A stretch of DNA of 5,693 bases from Candidatus Pygmaiobacter gallistercoris. GTDB lineage: Bacteria > Bacillota > Clostridia > Oscillospirales > Ruminococcaceae. The notes beneath the pieces were generated by a model. That model saw only the letters and a program-made list of their open reading frames with translations, had not been told where the DNA came from and ran no database searches. The stretch lies in assembly GCA_019113125.1 (NCBI GenBank), contig DXIA01000092.1:1-5693 (forward strand), in the 5' to 3' direction. The number at the start of each line of letters is the position of its first letter. The stretch's first letter is position 1. Below, piece by piece: positions 1 through 5,693 of the stretch. The position numbers were made by a program, and so were the translations under genes.

Positions 1-103
1 CCTTTTCAGCGCAAAGGTCCGCGGGGGGACAAAATCTTCCAAAGGCAGTTTCCCCGCCCACGGGAGAGCGGGGGGGGTTCGTCCCGACGCGCCCCTGCGC
101 GCA
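1..103. other. Non-coding GC-rich stretch downstream of the lipoprotein gene
   Basis: I find no convincing gene here. On the minus strand a 32-codon open frame begins with an ATG overlapping the lipoprotein stop codon (104-102), but it is arginine- and proline-rich and has no family signature, so I do not call it. The stretch contains a G8 run (70-77), a G6 run (23-28) and a small hairpin just after the stop codon (CGCGC/GCGCG, 88-101, four-base loop). That hairpin has no T-run after it, so it is not a typical Rho-independent terminator. A second weak pairing, CCCCGC with GCGGGG, lies between the G8 run and about position 55. The terminator of the lipoprotein gene may therefore lie beyond the window edge. 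The stretch may be part of an interspersed intergenic repeat, but that cannot be tested from one copy. Confidence 0.4.
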
Positions 104-1201
104 TCATGGCGTTTTCTGGCCGGAGGAGGAGCCGGAGGACGCCGAAGAGCGGATCGCGGCCTCTTCCTCCTCGGTCGGGCTGGAGAGGTCGAGTTTCTGC
201 GGGGTGTACCAGTCGATCGCCTCCTCATCCGTCTCGAGCTCGTACTGATCCCAGACCGCGGCGCCCTCGGCCCGGAACGCGTCCCCCCGCATCTGCCAGA
301 GAACCGAGGGGCGCAGCGCCTCGAAATCCTCCTCGGTCTCCCAGTTGGGCAGCCGGTGGAAGAGCAGGATGAACTGCCCGTCCTCATAGCTGCCGCAGTC
401 GCCGATCGCGGTTTCGAGGATCGCGGCGGTCAGCTTTTTCTCGCTCTCCCCGCCCGCGCTGCGGGAGAGATAGGTGGAAAAGAGATAGCTGTCGGTGTTT
501 TCGAGATCCGGAGCCGAAAAATCCCCCAGTGCATAGGCGCCGGACACCGCGTCGGCACAGGCGGCGGCAAAGGTTTTGCCGCCTTTTCGCACCTCCCGCA
601 GCGCGCTGCGGGCGAGGGACTGCACCTGCTGGAGCGTCTCCTCCTCCATCGCCTTCCCGCTTGAGTCAAAGCAGGGCAGCTGGGTGTACTCGATCAGCAC
701 AAATTCATCCTCGAGATACTGGCGGATCTCCTCATCCGAGAGATCGGCGCAGTACTGCCCGAACAGCGCGTTCTGCCGGGCGGTGTCGAGCTGATAGGCC
801 AAAAAGGTATCCTTGTCGACCCCGTTGCGCAGATAGACCGCGCCGGCGCTCTGCCAGCTCGTCTCGCTCCTGCGGTCGAGCTCCTGCTGCTCGGCCTCGG
901 TGAAGGAGAGCCCCTGCTGCGCAAACTGCTGGTTGTAGTACCGGCGCTGCCGCAGCAGCTCGAGGGTGTTGCGGTTGATCCACTCGATCACATTGATCCC
1001 GTCAATCGTATCGGCGAGGGAGCTGACCTGCTGTGACGCCTCGAAATAGCTCTGGATCTGGTACATCCGGTAAACCGCGGGGGTGATCTTCTCCCCATCC
1101 AGCGTGAGCACCGCGTCGAACGCCTTTTCCCCGCAGCCGAACAGCAGGCCGGCGCAGAGCAGCACCGAGGAGAAGACGGCGAAAACAGACTTTGTTTTCA
1201 G
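104..1201 (-). CDS. SurA/PrsA-like lipoprotein with degenerate parvulin region
   Basis: This is probably a membrane-anchored extracytoplasmic chaperone or foldase-like protein. Numbering is from the proposed CTG start (365 residues). The N-terminus KTK is followed by a hydrophobic stretch and the lipobox LLFGC, with Cys23 as the predicted lipidated residue. Residues about 24-155 resemble a SurA N-terminal chaperone domain: a strand containing LDGEKIT, then helices rich in Gln, Glu and Arg. Residues about 165-285 sit where PrsA has its parvulin domain. Only traces remain: the GGKTFAAAC stretch and a terminal FILLFHRLP strand. The usual HILV-type opening is replaced by IEYTQLPCF, so isomerase activity is doubtful. 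The C-terminus is acidic, then a Ser/Gly-rich tail. The frame stays open up to a TTG at 1228 and a GTG at 1210, but the only good Shine-Dalgarno sequence (1213-1207) fits the CTG at 1201. The gene follows mfd, as prsA-like genes do in some clostridia, but has its own promoter. The lipoprotein call is firm, the SurA/PrsA family likely, the catalytic role unproven. Confidence 0.8.
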   Translation of the reverse strand: MKTKSVFAVFSSVLLCAGLLFGCGEKAFDAVLTLDGEKITPAVYRMYQIQSYFEASQQVSSLADTIDGINVIEWINRNTLELLRQRRYYNQQFAQQGLSFTEAEQQELDRRSETSWQSAGAVYLRNGVDKDTFLAYQLDTARQNALFGQYCADLSDEEIRQYLEDEFVLIEYTQLPCFDSSGKAMEEETLQQVQSLARSALREVRKGGKTFAAACADAVSGAYALGDFSAPDLENTDSYLFSTYLSRSAGGESEKKLTAAILETAIGDCGSYEDGQFILLFHRLPNWETEEDFEALRPSVLWQMRGDAFRAEGAAVWDQYELETDEEAIDWYTPQKLDLSSPTEEEEAAIRSSASSGSSSGQKTP

Positions 1202-1206
1202 GCAAA

Positions 1207-1213
1207 CCACCTC
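1207..1213 (-). promoter_or_regulatory. Ribosome-binding site deciding the lipoprotein start
   Basis: On the minus strand GAGGTGG lies five bases upstream of the CTG at 1201-1199. It matches the GGAGGTG class of Shine-Dalgarno sequence. The alternative TTG at 1228 has no purine-rich element in front of it, and the GTG at 1210 lies inside this site. Starting at CTG also gives a compact lipoprotein signal peptide (KTK plus hydrophobic core). Starting at TTG would add nine residues including two cysteines. Confidence 0.55.
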
Positions 1214-1221
1214 ACAGACAG

Positions 1222-1237
1222 GTAACAAAATGGTTAC
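1222..1237. repeat. Short palindrome GTAAC-N6-GTTAC, possible operator
   Basis: The five-base arms GTAAC (1222-1226) and GTTAC (1233-1237) are exact inverted repeats around six bases. With the -10 box at 1254-1249, transcription should begin near 1242, so the palindrome would occupy roughly +5 to +20 of the lipoprotein transcript. That is a typical position for a repressor operator. The arms are short and chance occurrence is possible. No regulator gene is present in the window. Confidence 0.3.
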
Positions 1238-1248
1238 AGTACAAAATT

Positions 1249-1278
1249 ATTATAGAACAAAACCCGATGCTTTGTAAA
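1249..1278 (-). promoter_or_regulatory. Sigma-A type promoter of the lipoprotein gene
   Basis: On the minus strand the -35 box TTTACA (1278-1273, five of six matches to TTGACA) and a perfect -10 box TATAAT (1254-1249) are separated by 18 bases. The AT-rich patch stands out against very GC-rich surroundings. It sits between the mfd terminator and the lipoprotein start, giving a predicted leader of about 40 bases. It implies transcription of the lipoprotein gene independent of pth-mfd. Confidence 0.8.
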
Positions 1279-1290
1279 GCGGGCGCGGAC

Positions 1291-1327
1291 AAAAAAAGCG
1301 GCCCTGCCGCGCAGAGGGCAGGACCGC
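1291..1327 (-). terminator. Rho-independent terminator of mfd
   Basis: On the minus strand an 11-bp stem has arms GCGGTCCTGCC (1327-1317) and GGCAGGGCCGC (1308-1298), which pair fully with a single G-U wobble. The loop is eight bases. Seven consecutive T residues (1297-1291) follow the stem directly. It begins 11 bases after the mfd stop codon, so it ends the pth-mfd side transcript before the lipoprotein promoter. Confidence 0.93.
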
Positions 1328-1338
1328 ATCGGGCGGGA

Positions 1339-4300
1339 TCAGGAGCCCGCGGTTTCGAGCAGATCAAAGACCCGGCGCATCACCCGGATCGGCTTTTCGC
1401 CCTCCGCGACCCGGACGGCGAGATAGGGCTTGGCGCTGCGGTTGACCGAGATCCGGCCCGGCATTGCGCGGGTCAGCGGACCGAGGTCCTGCCGCTCGAG
1501 CTGGTCGGAGTACATCAGCAGCACCTCCCGCCGCTGACCGATCTCGTAGAACCCGAGCTTTGCCGCGACGATCCGGATCAGCGAGATATCCACAAGGCCC
1601 CGCACCGCCGCCGGCGGCTCGCCGTACCGGTCGTCCAGCTCGTCGAGCACATCGTCGGCGTCGGCCTGGGTCTCGATCGCGGCGATCCGCTTGTAGGCCT
1701 CGATCCGGCCCGCCGCGTCCGGGATATACTGCTCGGGGATATAGGCGTCCACCGTCACGTCGATCAGGCAGTCGCTCTTGTCCGGCGGCGCGGCCTCCCC
1801 CTTGAGGGCGGCCACCGCCTGGCCCAGCAGCTTGACATAGAGATCATACCCCACCGTCTCCATGTGGCCGTGCTGGCTCTGCCCCAGCAGGTTGCCGGCG
1901 CCGCGGATCTGCAGGTCCCGCATCGCGATCCGGAACCCCGACCCGAAGGCGGTGAACTCCCGAATCGCCGACAGCCGCTTTGCCGCCACGTCGGTGAGCA
2001 CCTTTGCCGGGCGGAAGGTGAAGTAGGCGTAGGCCTTGCGGCCGCTGCGCCCGACCCGGCCCCGGATCTGGTAGAGCTGGGACAGCCCCATCCGGTCGGC
2101 GTCCTCGATGATCAGGGTGTTGCAGTTGCGCACATCCACCCCGGTCTCGATGATGGTGGTGCAGACCAGGATGTCGATCTCCCCGTCCAGCAGTTTCTGC
2201 CAGACGCTGGAGAGCTGCTCCTCGGTCATCTTGCCGTGGGCGGTGGCGATCCGGGCCCCCTCGGGGGCGAGCTTTGCCACCCGGGCGGCGCAGCTGTCGA
2301 TGGTGTCCACCCGGTTGTACAGGTAGTAGACCTGACCGCCCCGCCCGAGCTCCCGGGCGATCGCCTGGGCGAGCACCCCCGGGTCGTACTCCAGCACAAA
2401 GGTCTCGACCGGCTGGCGCTCAAACGGCGGCTGCTCGATGGTGCTCATGTCCCGGATGCCGCTCATCGCCATGTTGAGGGTGCGGGGGATCGGGGTCGCC
2501 GAGAGGGTCAGCACATCCACGCCGGGGAAATTCTCCTTCAGCTTTTCCTTGTGCCGCACCCCGAACCGCTGCTCCTCGTCCACGATGATCAGCCCGAGGT
2601 CCTTGAAGTGGACGTCCTTCTGCAGCAGCCGGTGGGTGCCGACCACGATGTCGACGGTGCCCTCCTTCAGCCCCCGCAGCGCGTCCCGGATCTGCTTTGG
2701 GGTGCGAAAGCGGGAGAGCATCGCCGCCTTGACCGGATAGGCCTCCATCCGCTGCAGGATGGTGTTGTAGTGCTGCCAGGCGAGGATGGTGGTGGGCACC
2801 AGGATCGCCACCTGCTTGCCCCCCATGATCGCCTTGAAGGCCGCCCGCAGCGCCACCTCGGTCTTGCCGACCCCGACGTCGCCGCAGAGCAGCCGGTCCA
2901 TCGGCCAGGGGTGCTCCATGTCCTTCTTGATCTCGGCGGCGGCGGCGAGCTGGTCGTCGGTCTCCTCGTACGCAAACCGGGCCTCAAAGTCCCGCTGCCA
3001 GTCCCCGTCGGCCGGGAAGGCAAACCCCCGGGCCGTCTTGCGCCGGGCGTAGAGGTCGAGCAGCTCCTTCGCCATCTCCTGGGTCGCCTTCCTGACCTTG
3101 GTCTTGGCCCGGACCCAGTCGGTCCCGCCGAGCTTTGCCAGCCTGACCTTCTCCCCGTCGCCGGGGGCGGTGTACCGGCTGATCAGGTCGAGCTGGGTGA
3201 CCGGCACAAACAGGGTGTCCGCCCCGGCGTACTGGATCTTGATGTAGTCCTTGACCACCCCCTGCAGGTCCAGCCGCTCGATCGAGGTGTAGATGCCGAT
3301 GCCGTGGTTCTGGTGGACGACATAGTCCCCCGGCTTGAGCTCCTCGAGGCTGGAGAGCCCCTTGTTCTTTTTGCGGGCGCGGCGGGGGGCATCCTCCACC
3401 TTCTGCCGGCGGGAGGTGATGACCGCGAATTTGGCAAACGGATAGTCGGTGCCGGCCGAGAGGTGGCCGGTCAGCACCGCCACCGCCCCGGCCGAGGGGA
3501 CGGGATCCCCCTGCGCCGCGACGGCGGTCAGCCCCGCCGCCGAGAGGTCCCGGGCCAGCGCGGCAGCAGCCCGGGGGGTGCCGGCGAGCACCGCGCAGAA
3601 GTAGCCGGCCGCGCGGTAGTTCTCGAGGTCCTCCACCAGCGTCTTGACCTCGCCGCCCCAGGCCGGCAGCGCATGGGCGGTCACGCTGACCAGCTCCTTG
3701 GGGGAGAAGTCCGGCAGGGTGCGGGAGAAGTTCTCGCAGACCACCGTCGGCGCGCGCTCGGTGCGCCGCACCAGCGCCTCATACTCCTCCCACAGCCCGC
3801 AGAGCTCGGCGGTCAGCACCTTCTGCTCGAGCAGCGCCTTGAGCTCCTCCCCGGTGCGGAAGGAGAGGGCGCGGGAGGCCTCCCGCAGCGCGCTGGGCTC
3901 CTCGATGAAGAAGAGCGGCTGCTCAAAATAGTCCAGCACCGTCGCCGGCTCGGGATACCGCAGCGCCAGGTACTTGTCCATGTTCTCCGGCATGGTGCCG
4001 GCGTCCAGCAGCGCGAGGTCCTGCTCCATCACCGCCTCCAGCTGCTCCCGCTTGCGCCCGCGCAGCCCTGCCGCCGCCCGCCGCAGCAGCGCCGCGGCCT
4101 CGGCGGGGTCCGCAAAGAGGGTCTCCCGGGCGGGGGAGAGGTAGACCTTCTTCAGCTGCACCTCCCGCCGCTGGGTCAGAAGGTCGAACCCCGACATCGT
4201 GTCGATCACATCGCCCCAGAACTCGATCCGGGCGGGGCGGTCCATGTCGGGCGGGTAGAGGTCGACGATCCCGCCCCGCACGCTGAACTGGCCGGGCCCC

Positions 4301-4794
4301 TCGACCCGGTCCCGCCGGTGGTAGCCGGCCGAGACCAGCCGGGCGATGAGGTCCTGCTGCCTGAGGGTCTGCCCCTCTTTGAGGGTCAGGGTGTTGGACT
4401 CGAACGCGGCGCGGGGGACGGTGCGCTGCAGCGCGCCCTCGAGCGGCAGCGCCAGCAGGTTGCACCGGCCCCCCACGATGTTGCCCAGCACCGCGAGCCG
4501 CCGGTACTCGAATTCCCGGCTCTGGCCCAGCGTCGGGCGCAGCGCGAAGTCCCGCGCCGGACAGACCTCGCTGCGGGCGCCGAAAAAGGCCGCGTCGGCG
4601 GCAAAGCGGGCGGCGGCGGCCTCGGTCGCGGTGAGCACCACGGCGGGCCGGTTCAGGTCGGCGGCGAGGGCCGCGGCGACCTGGGCGCGGGCGGCCGGCG
4701 GCATCCCGAACAGGGCCACCGGGGAGCGGCCGTCGCGCAGGGCCTCCCGCAGCCGCCTGTATTCTGATGTGAGACGAAGTGGCTGTTCCAGCAT
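1339..4794 (-). CDS. mfd: Transcription-repair coupling factor Mfd
   Basis: Mfd is a DNA translocase that recognises RNA polymerase stalled at lesions, pushes it off the template and recruits UvrA for excision repair. The 1151-residue product has the normal family length and all domains in order. The UvrB-like N-terminal module spans about residues 1-330, with GQFSVRGGIVDLYPP near 167-181 and EFWGD after it. The RNA polymerase interaction domain follows at about 480-545 (LKPGDYVVHQNHGIGIY, Asp490). The helicase motor has Walker A GDVGVGKT at 638-645 (Lys644), DEEQ at 739-742, SATPIPRT from 765, and QIRGRVGRSGR at 909-919. The translocation (TRG) region includes GNLLG at 967-971 and QHGHM at 974-978. 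The C-terminal D7 domain follows from about 1005. Start choice: the ATG at 4794 has AAAGGGTGG five bases upstream. The frame is open a further 21 codons, but nothing there is conserved in the family. It lies 106 bp downstream of pth, with no fin gene between. I see no broken motif. Confidence 0.98.
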   Translation of the reverse strand: MLEQPLRLTSEYRRLREALRDGRSPVALFGMPPAARAQVAAALAADLNRPAVVLTATEAAAARFAADAAFFGARSEVCPARDFALRPTLGQSREFEYRRLAVLGNIVGGRCNLLALPLEGALQRTVPRAAFESNTLTLKEGQTLRQQDLIARLVSAGYHRRDRVEGPGQFSVRGGIVDLYPPDMDRPARIEFWGDVIDTMSGFDLLTQRREVQLKKVYLSPARETLFADPAEAAALLRRAAAGLRGRKREQLEAVMEQDLALLDAGTMPENMDKYLALRYPEPATVLDYFEQPLFFIEEPSALREASRALSFRTGEELKALLEQKVLTAELCGLWEEYEALVRRTERAPTVVCENFSRTLPDFSPKELVSVTAHALPAWGGEVKTLVEDLENYRAAGYFCAVLAGTPRAAAALARDLSAAGLTAVAAQGDPVPSAGAVAVLTGHLSAGTDYPFAKFAVITSRRQKVEDAPRRARKKNKGLSSLEELKPGDYVVHQNHGIGIYTSIERLDLQGVVKDYIKIQYAGADTLFVPVTQLDLISRYTAPGDGEKVRLAKLGGTDWVRAKTKVRKATQEMAKELLDLYARRKTARGFAFPADGDWQRDFEARFAYEETDDQLAAAAEIKKDMEHPWPMDRLLCGDVGVGKTEVALRAAFKAIMGGKQVAILVPTTILAWQHYNTILQRMEAYPVKAAMLSRFRTPKQIRDALRGLKEGTVDIVVGTHRLLQKDVHFKDLGLIIVDEEQRFGVRHKEKLKENFPGVDVLTLSATPIPRTLNMAMSGIRDMSTIEQPPFERQPVETFVLEYDPGVLAQAIARELGRGGQVYYLYNRVDTIDSCAARVAKLAPEGARIATAHGKMTEEQLSSVWQKLLDGEIDILVCTTIIETGVDVRNCNTLIIEDADRMGLSQLYQIRGRVGRSGRKAYAYFTFRPAKVLTDVAAKRLSAIREFTAFGSGFRIAMRDLQIRGAGNLLGQSQHGHMETVGYDLYVKLLGQAVAALKGEAAPPDKSDCLIDVTVDAYIPEQYIPDAAGRIEAYKRIAAIETQADADDVLDELDDRYGEPPAAVRGLVDISLIRIVAAKLGFYEIGQRREVLLMYSDQLERQDLGPLTRAMPGRISVNRSAKPYLAVRVAEGEKPIRVMRRVFDLLETAGS

Positions 4795-4811
4795 GGGATC
4801 CACCCTTTCCG

Positions 4812-4869
4812 AAAAAATATAATGTCCGCGCGCGGGCCGGCGGGAGGATCCCCGCACAGCGCCGCGGAC
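4812..4869 (-). other. Hairpin with AT-rich tail in the pth-mfd gap
   Basis: On the minus strand GTCCGCG (4869-4863) pairs exactly with CGCGGAC (4830-4824). An inner hairpin GCGGGG/TCCCGC with a four-base loop lies within it (4855-4840). Six bases beyond the outer stem is a run of six T residues (4817-4812), inside the sequence ATTATATTTTTT. This could be a leaky terminator or attenuator between pth and mfd, or a processing structure. The T-run is not directly attached to the stem, which weakens the terminator reading. A TATATT match to a -10 box is present in the tail, but there is no -35 box at the right distance. Confidence 0.4.
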
Positions 4870-4900
4870 GGCTGCCCCCGGCCGGGTCTCAATCCCGCGT

Positions 4901-5494
4901 TCAGCGGGTGTTGTACCGGTTCATCGCCTCGCTGATCCTCCCCTCCACGATAAGGGATGCGGCGGCGCAGATGTCGTCGAACCGCGCGAAGATCTCCTTC
5001 CGGTCGGCGGCGCTGAAGTCCGAGAGGACGAAGTCGGCGAGATCCGCCTCGCCGCCCCGGCGCTCCCCGACCCCGATGCGCACCCGGGGAAACTCCTGGC
5101 TGCCCAGCGCGGCGATGATGCTCTTGATGCCGTTGTGCCCGCCCGCCGAGCCGGAGGGACGGATCCGCAGCCGGCCGGGGGAGAGGGCGATGTCGTCGTA
5201 GAGCACCAGCACCTGCGCCGGGGCGAGGTGGTAGAACCGGGCGGCGGCGCCCACCGCGTTGCCCGACAGGTTCATAAAGGTCTGGGGTTTCATCAGCAGC
5301 ACCCGGTGGCCCTCGAGCTGGGCCTGCCCGGTCAGCGCCTGGAACTTTGCCCGGGTCACCGGGCAGCCGAGCCGGTCGGCCAGATGGTCCAGCGCCAGAA
5401 AGCCGGCGTTGTGGTGGCTGTGCTCGTACTGCCGGCCGGGGTTGCCCAGCCCGACGATCAGAAATTCGATTCCGGAAGGCTTTTTAAAAAACAT
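4901..5494 (-). CDS. pth: Peptidyl-tRNA hydrolase
   Basis: Pth cleaves the ester bond between peptide and tRNA in peptidyl-tRNA dropped by ribosomes, freeing tRNA for reuse in the cytoplasm. The product is 197 residues, normal for the bacterial Pth family. Family landmarks are all present: FLIVGLGNPG (11-20, with Asn18), the catalytic histidine in HHNAG (His28), KPQTFMNLSG (69-78, with Met74 and Asn75), LYDDIALSPG with Asp100 at the position of the catalytic aspartate, and GSAGGHNGIKS with Asn121. These correspond to the E. coli residues Asn10, His20, Met67, Asn68, Asp93 and Asn114. The ATG at 5494 is chosen because CAGGAG (5506-5501) lies six bases upstream and the IEFLIVGLGNPG strand follows ten residues in. 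The frame stays open 44 codons further upstream, but that stretch runs through a hairpin and has no family similarity. I found no convincing promoter directly in front, so transcription may come from upstream. Confidence 0.98.
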   Translation of the reverse strand: MFFKKPSGIEFLIVGLGNPGRQYEHSHHNAGFLALDHLADRLGCPVTRAKFQALTGQAQLEGHRVLLMKPQTFMNLSGNAVGAAARFYHLAPAQVLVLYDDIALSPGRLRIRPSGSAGGHNGIKSIIAALGSQEFPRVRIGVGERRGGEADLADFVLSDFSAADRKEIFARFDDICAAASLIVEGRISEAMNRYNTR

Positions 5495-5570
5495 GACGCG
5501 CTCCTGTAAAAGATGGATGCGGGAAAGAAAAATGCGGCGCTGTGAGGTGTGGCAGGATAAGCAAACAACG

Positions 5571-5680
5571 CCGTAAAAAGGCCGCTTTTGCGCGGCTGCG
5601 GCGTCAAACCACCTCGACAACCACAAAGGGTGCCTTCGGTGCTTTTCCTTGCACCCGCATCAAAACCGACCTTTTTACGG
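5571..5680. repeat. 110-bp imperfect inverted repeat upstream of pth
   Basis: The first 20 bases of the left arm (5571-5590) and the reverse complement of the right arm (5680-5661) agree at 18 positions, both beginning CCGTAAAAAGG. With a single-base gap the match extends to about 29 bases on each side, to about 5600 and 5651. The central 50 bases are unpaired between these arms. In minus-strand RNA two of the mismatches become G-U wobbles, which fits a structure acting in a transcript read towards pth. It may be a small terminal-inverted-repeat element (MITE-like) or a regulatory leader. I see no clear target-site duplication. Confidence 0.65.
5575..5596 (-). terminator. Terminator-like hairpin upstream of pth
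   Basis: On the minus strand GCCGC (5596-5592) pairs with GCGGC (5585-5581) around a six-base loop GCAAAA. One C and then five T residues follow (5579-5575). An outer pairing of ACGCCG with CGGCGT can enclose it. The stem is short but entirely G-C. It may end a gene lying beyond the right edge, or act as an attenuator of pth, since the whole hairpin also lies in one arm of the larger inverted repeat. Confidence 0.55.
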
Positions 5681-5693
5681 TGCCCTGCAGTTC

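Noticed and set aside
356..664. Open plus-strand frames of about 70-125 codons opposite the lipoprotein gene
   Set aside because: They are complements of the coding strand, with arginine/proline/serine-rich products, and lack ribosome-binding sites.
1192..4767. A 1191-codon open frame on the plus strand covering almost all of mfd
   Set aside because: It is antisense to a complete mfd with every family motif. Its product is low-complexity, rich in Gly, Pro, His, Leu and Arg, as expected from the complement of GC-rich codons. It has no ribosome-binding site or domain.
4795..4857. A 21-codon N-terminal extension of mfd
   Set aside because: It translates the hairpin region, is not conserved in Mfd, and the ATG at 4794 has its own ribosome-binding site and gives the usual length.
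5507..5570. A promoter for pth close to its start
   Set aside because: TATCCT- and TTGTTT-like pieces occur, but no pair has acceptable matches and spacing, so I do not call a promoter.
5495..5626. A 44-codon N-terminal extension of pth
   Set aside because: The extension has no similarity to Pth, crosses the terminator-like hairpin, and the ATG at 5494 has a well-spaced CAGGAG ribosome-binding site.
5604..5693. A minus-strand frame open from the window edge to a TGA at 5606-5604, possible C-terminus of an upstream gene (ending VVVEVV)
   Set aside because: Twenty-nine open codons are not significant in GC-rich DNA, the frame runs through most of the inverted repeat, and I recognise no family. 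The terminator-like hairpin directly after the stop keeps the possibility alive, but it is not enough for a call.
5571..5693. A T-box or other known riboswitch upstream of pth
   Set aside because: An AGGTGG stretch near 5613 loosely recalls the T-box core, but the rest of the conserved motif is missing and pth is not a T-box-regulated family.

Overview
The window holds three genes, all on the minus strand, in the order pth, mfd, then a surface lipoprotein of the SurA/PrsA type. Base composition is very GC-rich, especially inside mfd. Ribosome-binding sites are Shine-Dalgarno-like, Rho-independent terminators are clear, and one promoter is a near-consensus sigma-A type. The third gene carries a lipoprotein signal peptide with a short cytoplasmic N-terminus. 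Together with the pth-mfd-foldase order, this suggests a high-GC Firmicute, most likely a Clostridia member of the Oscillospiraceae/Ruminococcaceae kind. That assignment is inference; no marker gene here settles it.

Layout, read in the direction of transcription from high to low coordinates. Positions 5693-5495 are a leader or intergenic stretch with a 110-bp imperfect inverted repeat (5571-5680), whose downstream arm contains a terminator-like hairpin and T-run. Next is pth (5494-4901), peptidyl-tRNA hydrolase, with all its catalytic residues. A 106-bp gap follows with a GC-rich hairpin and an AT-rich tail. Then comes mfd (4794-1339), a complete 1151-residue transcription-repair coupling factor, closed by a strong terminator (1327-1291). 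A separate sigma-A promoter (1278-1249) follows directly and drives the lipoprotein gene (1201-104). Positions 103-1 are non-coding and G-rich.

Pth recycles peptidyl-tRNA released from stalled ribosomes. Mfd removes stalled RNA polymerase at DNA lesions and recruits excision repair. The lipoprotein probably acts outside the membrane on secreted proteins. The pth-mfd neighbourhood is widely conserved in Firmicutes. Here the small gene fin, which lies between pth and mfd in Bacillus, is absent, and spoVT does not follow mfd.

I see no undescribed multi-gene system, CRISPR array, transposase or tRNA gene. The points most worth a second look are the inverted repeat and possible terminator/antiterminator arrangement upstream of pth, the likely CTG start and degenerate parvulin domain of the lipoprotein, and the small palindrome just downstream of its promoter.
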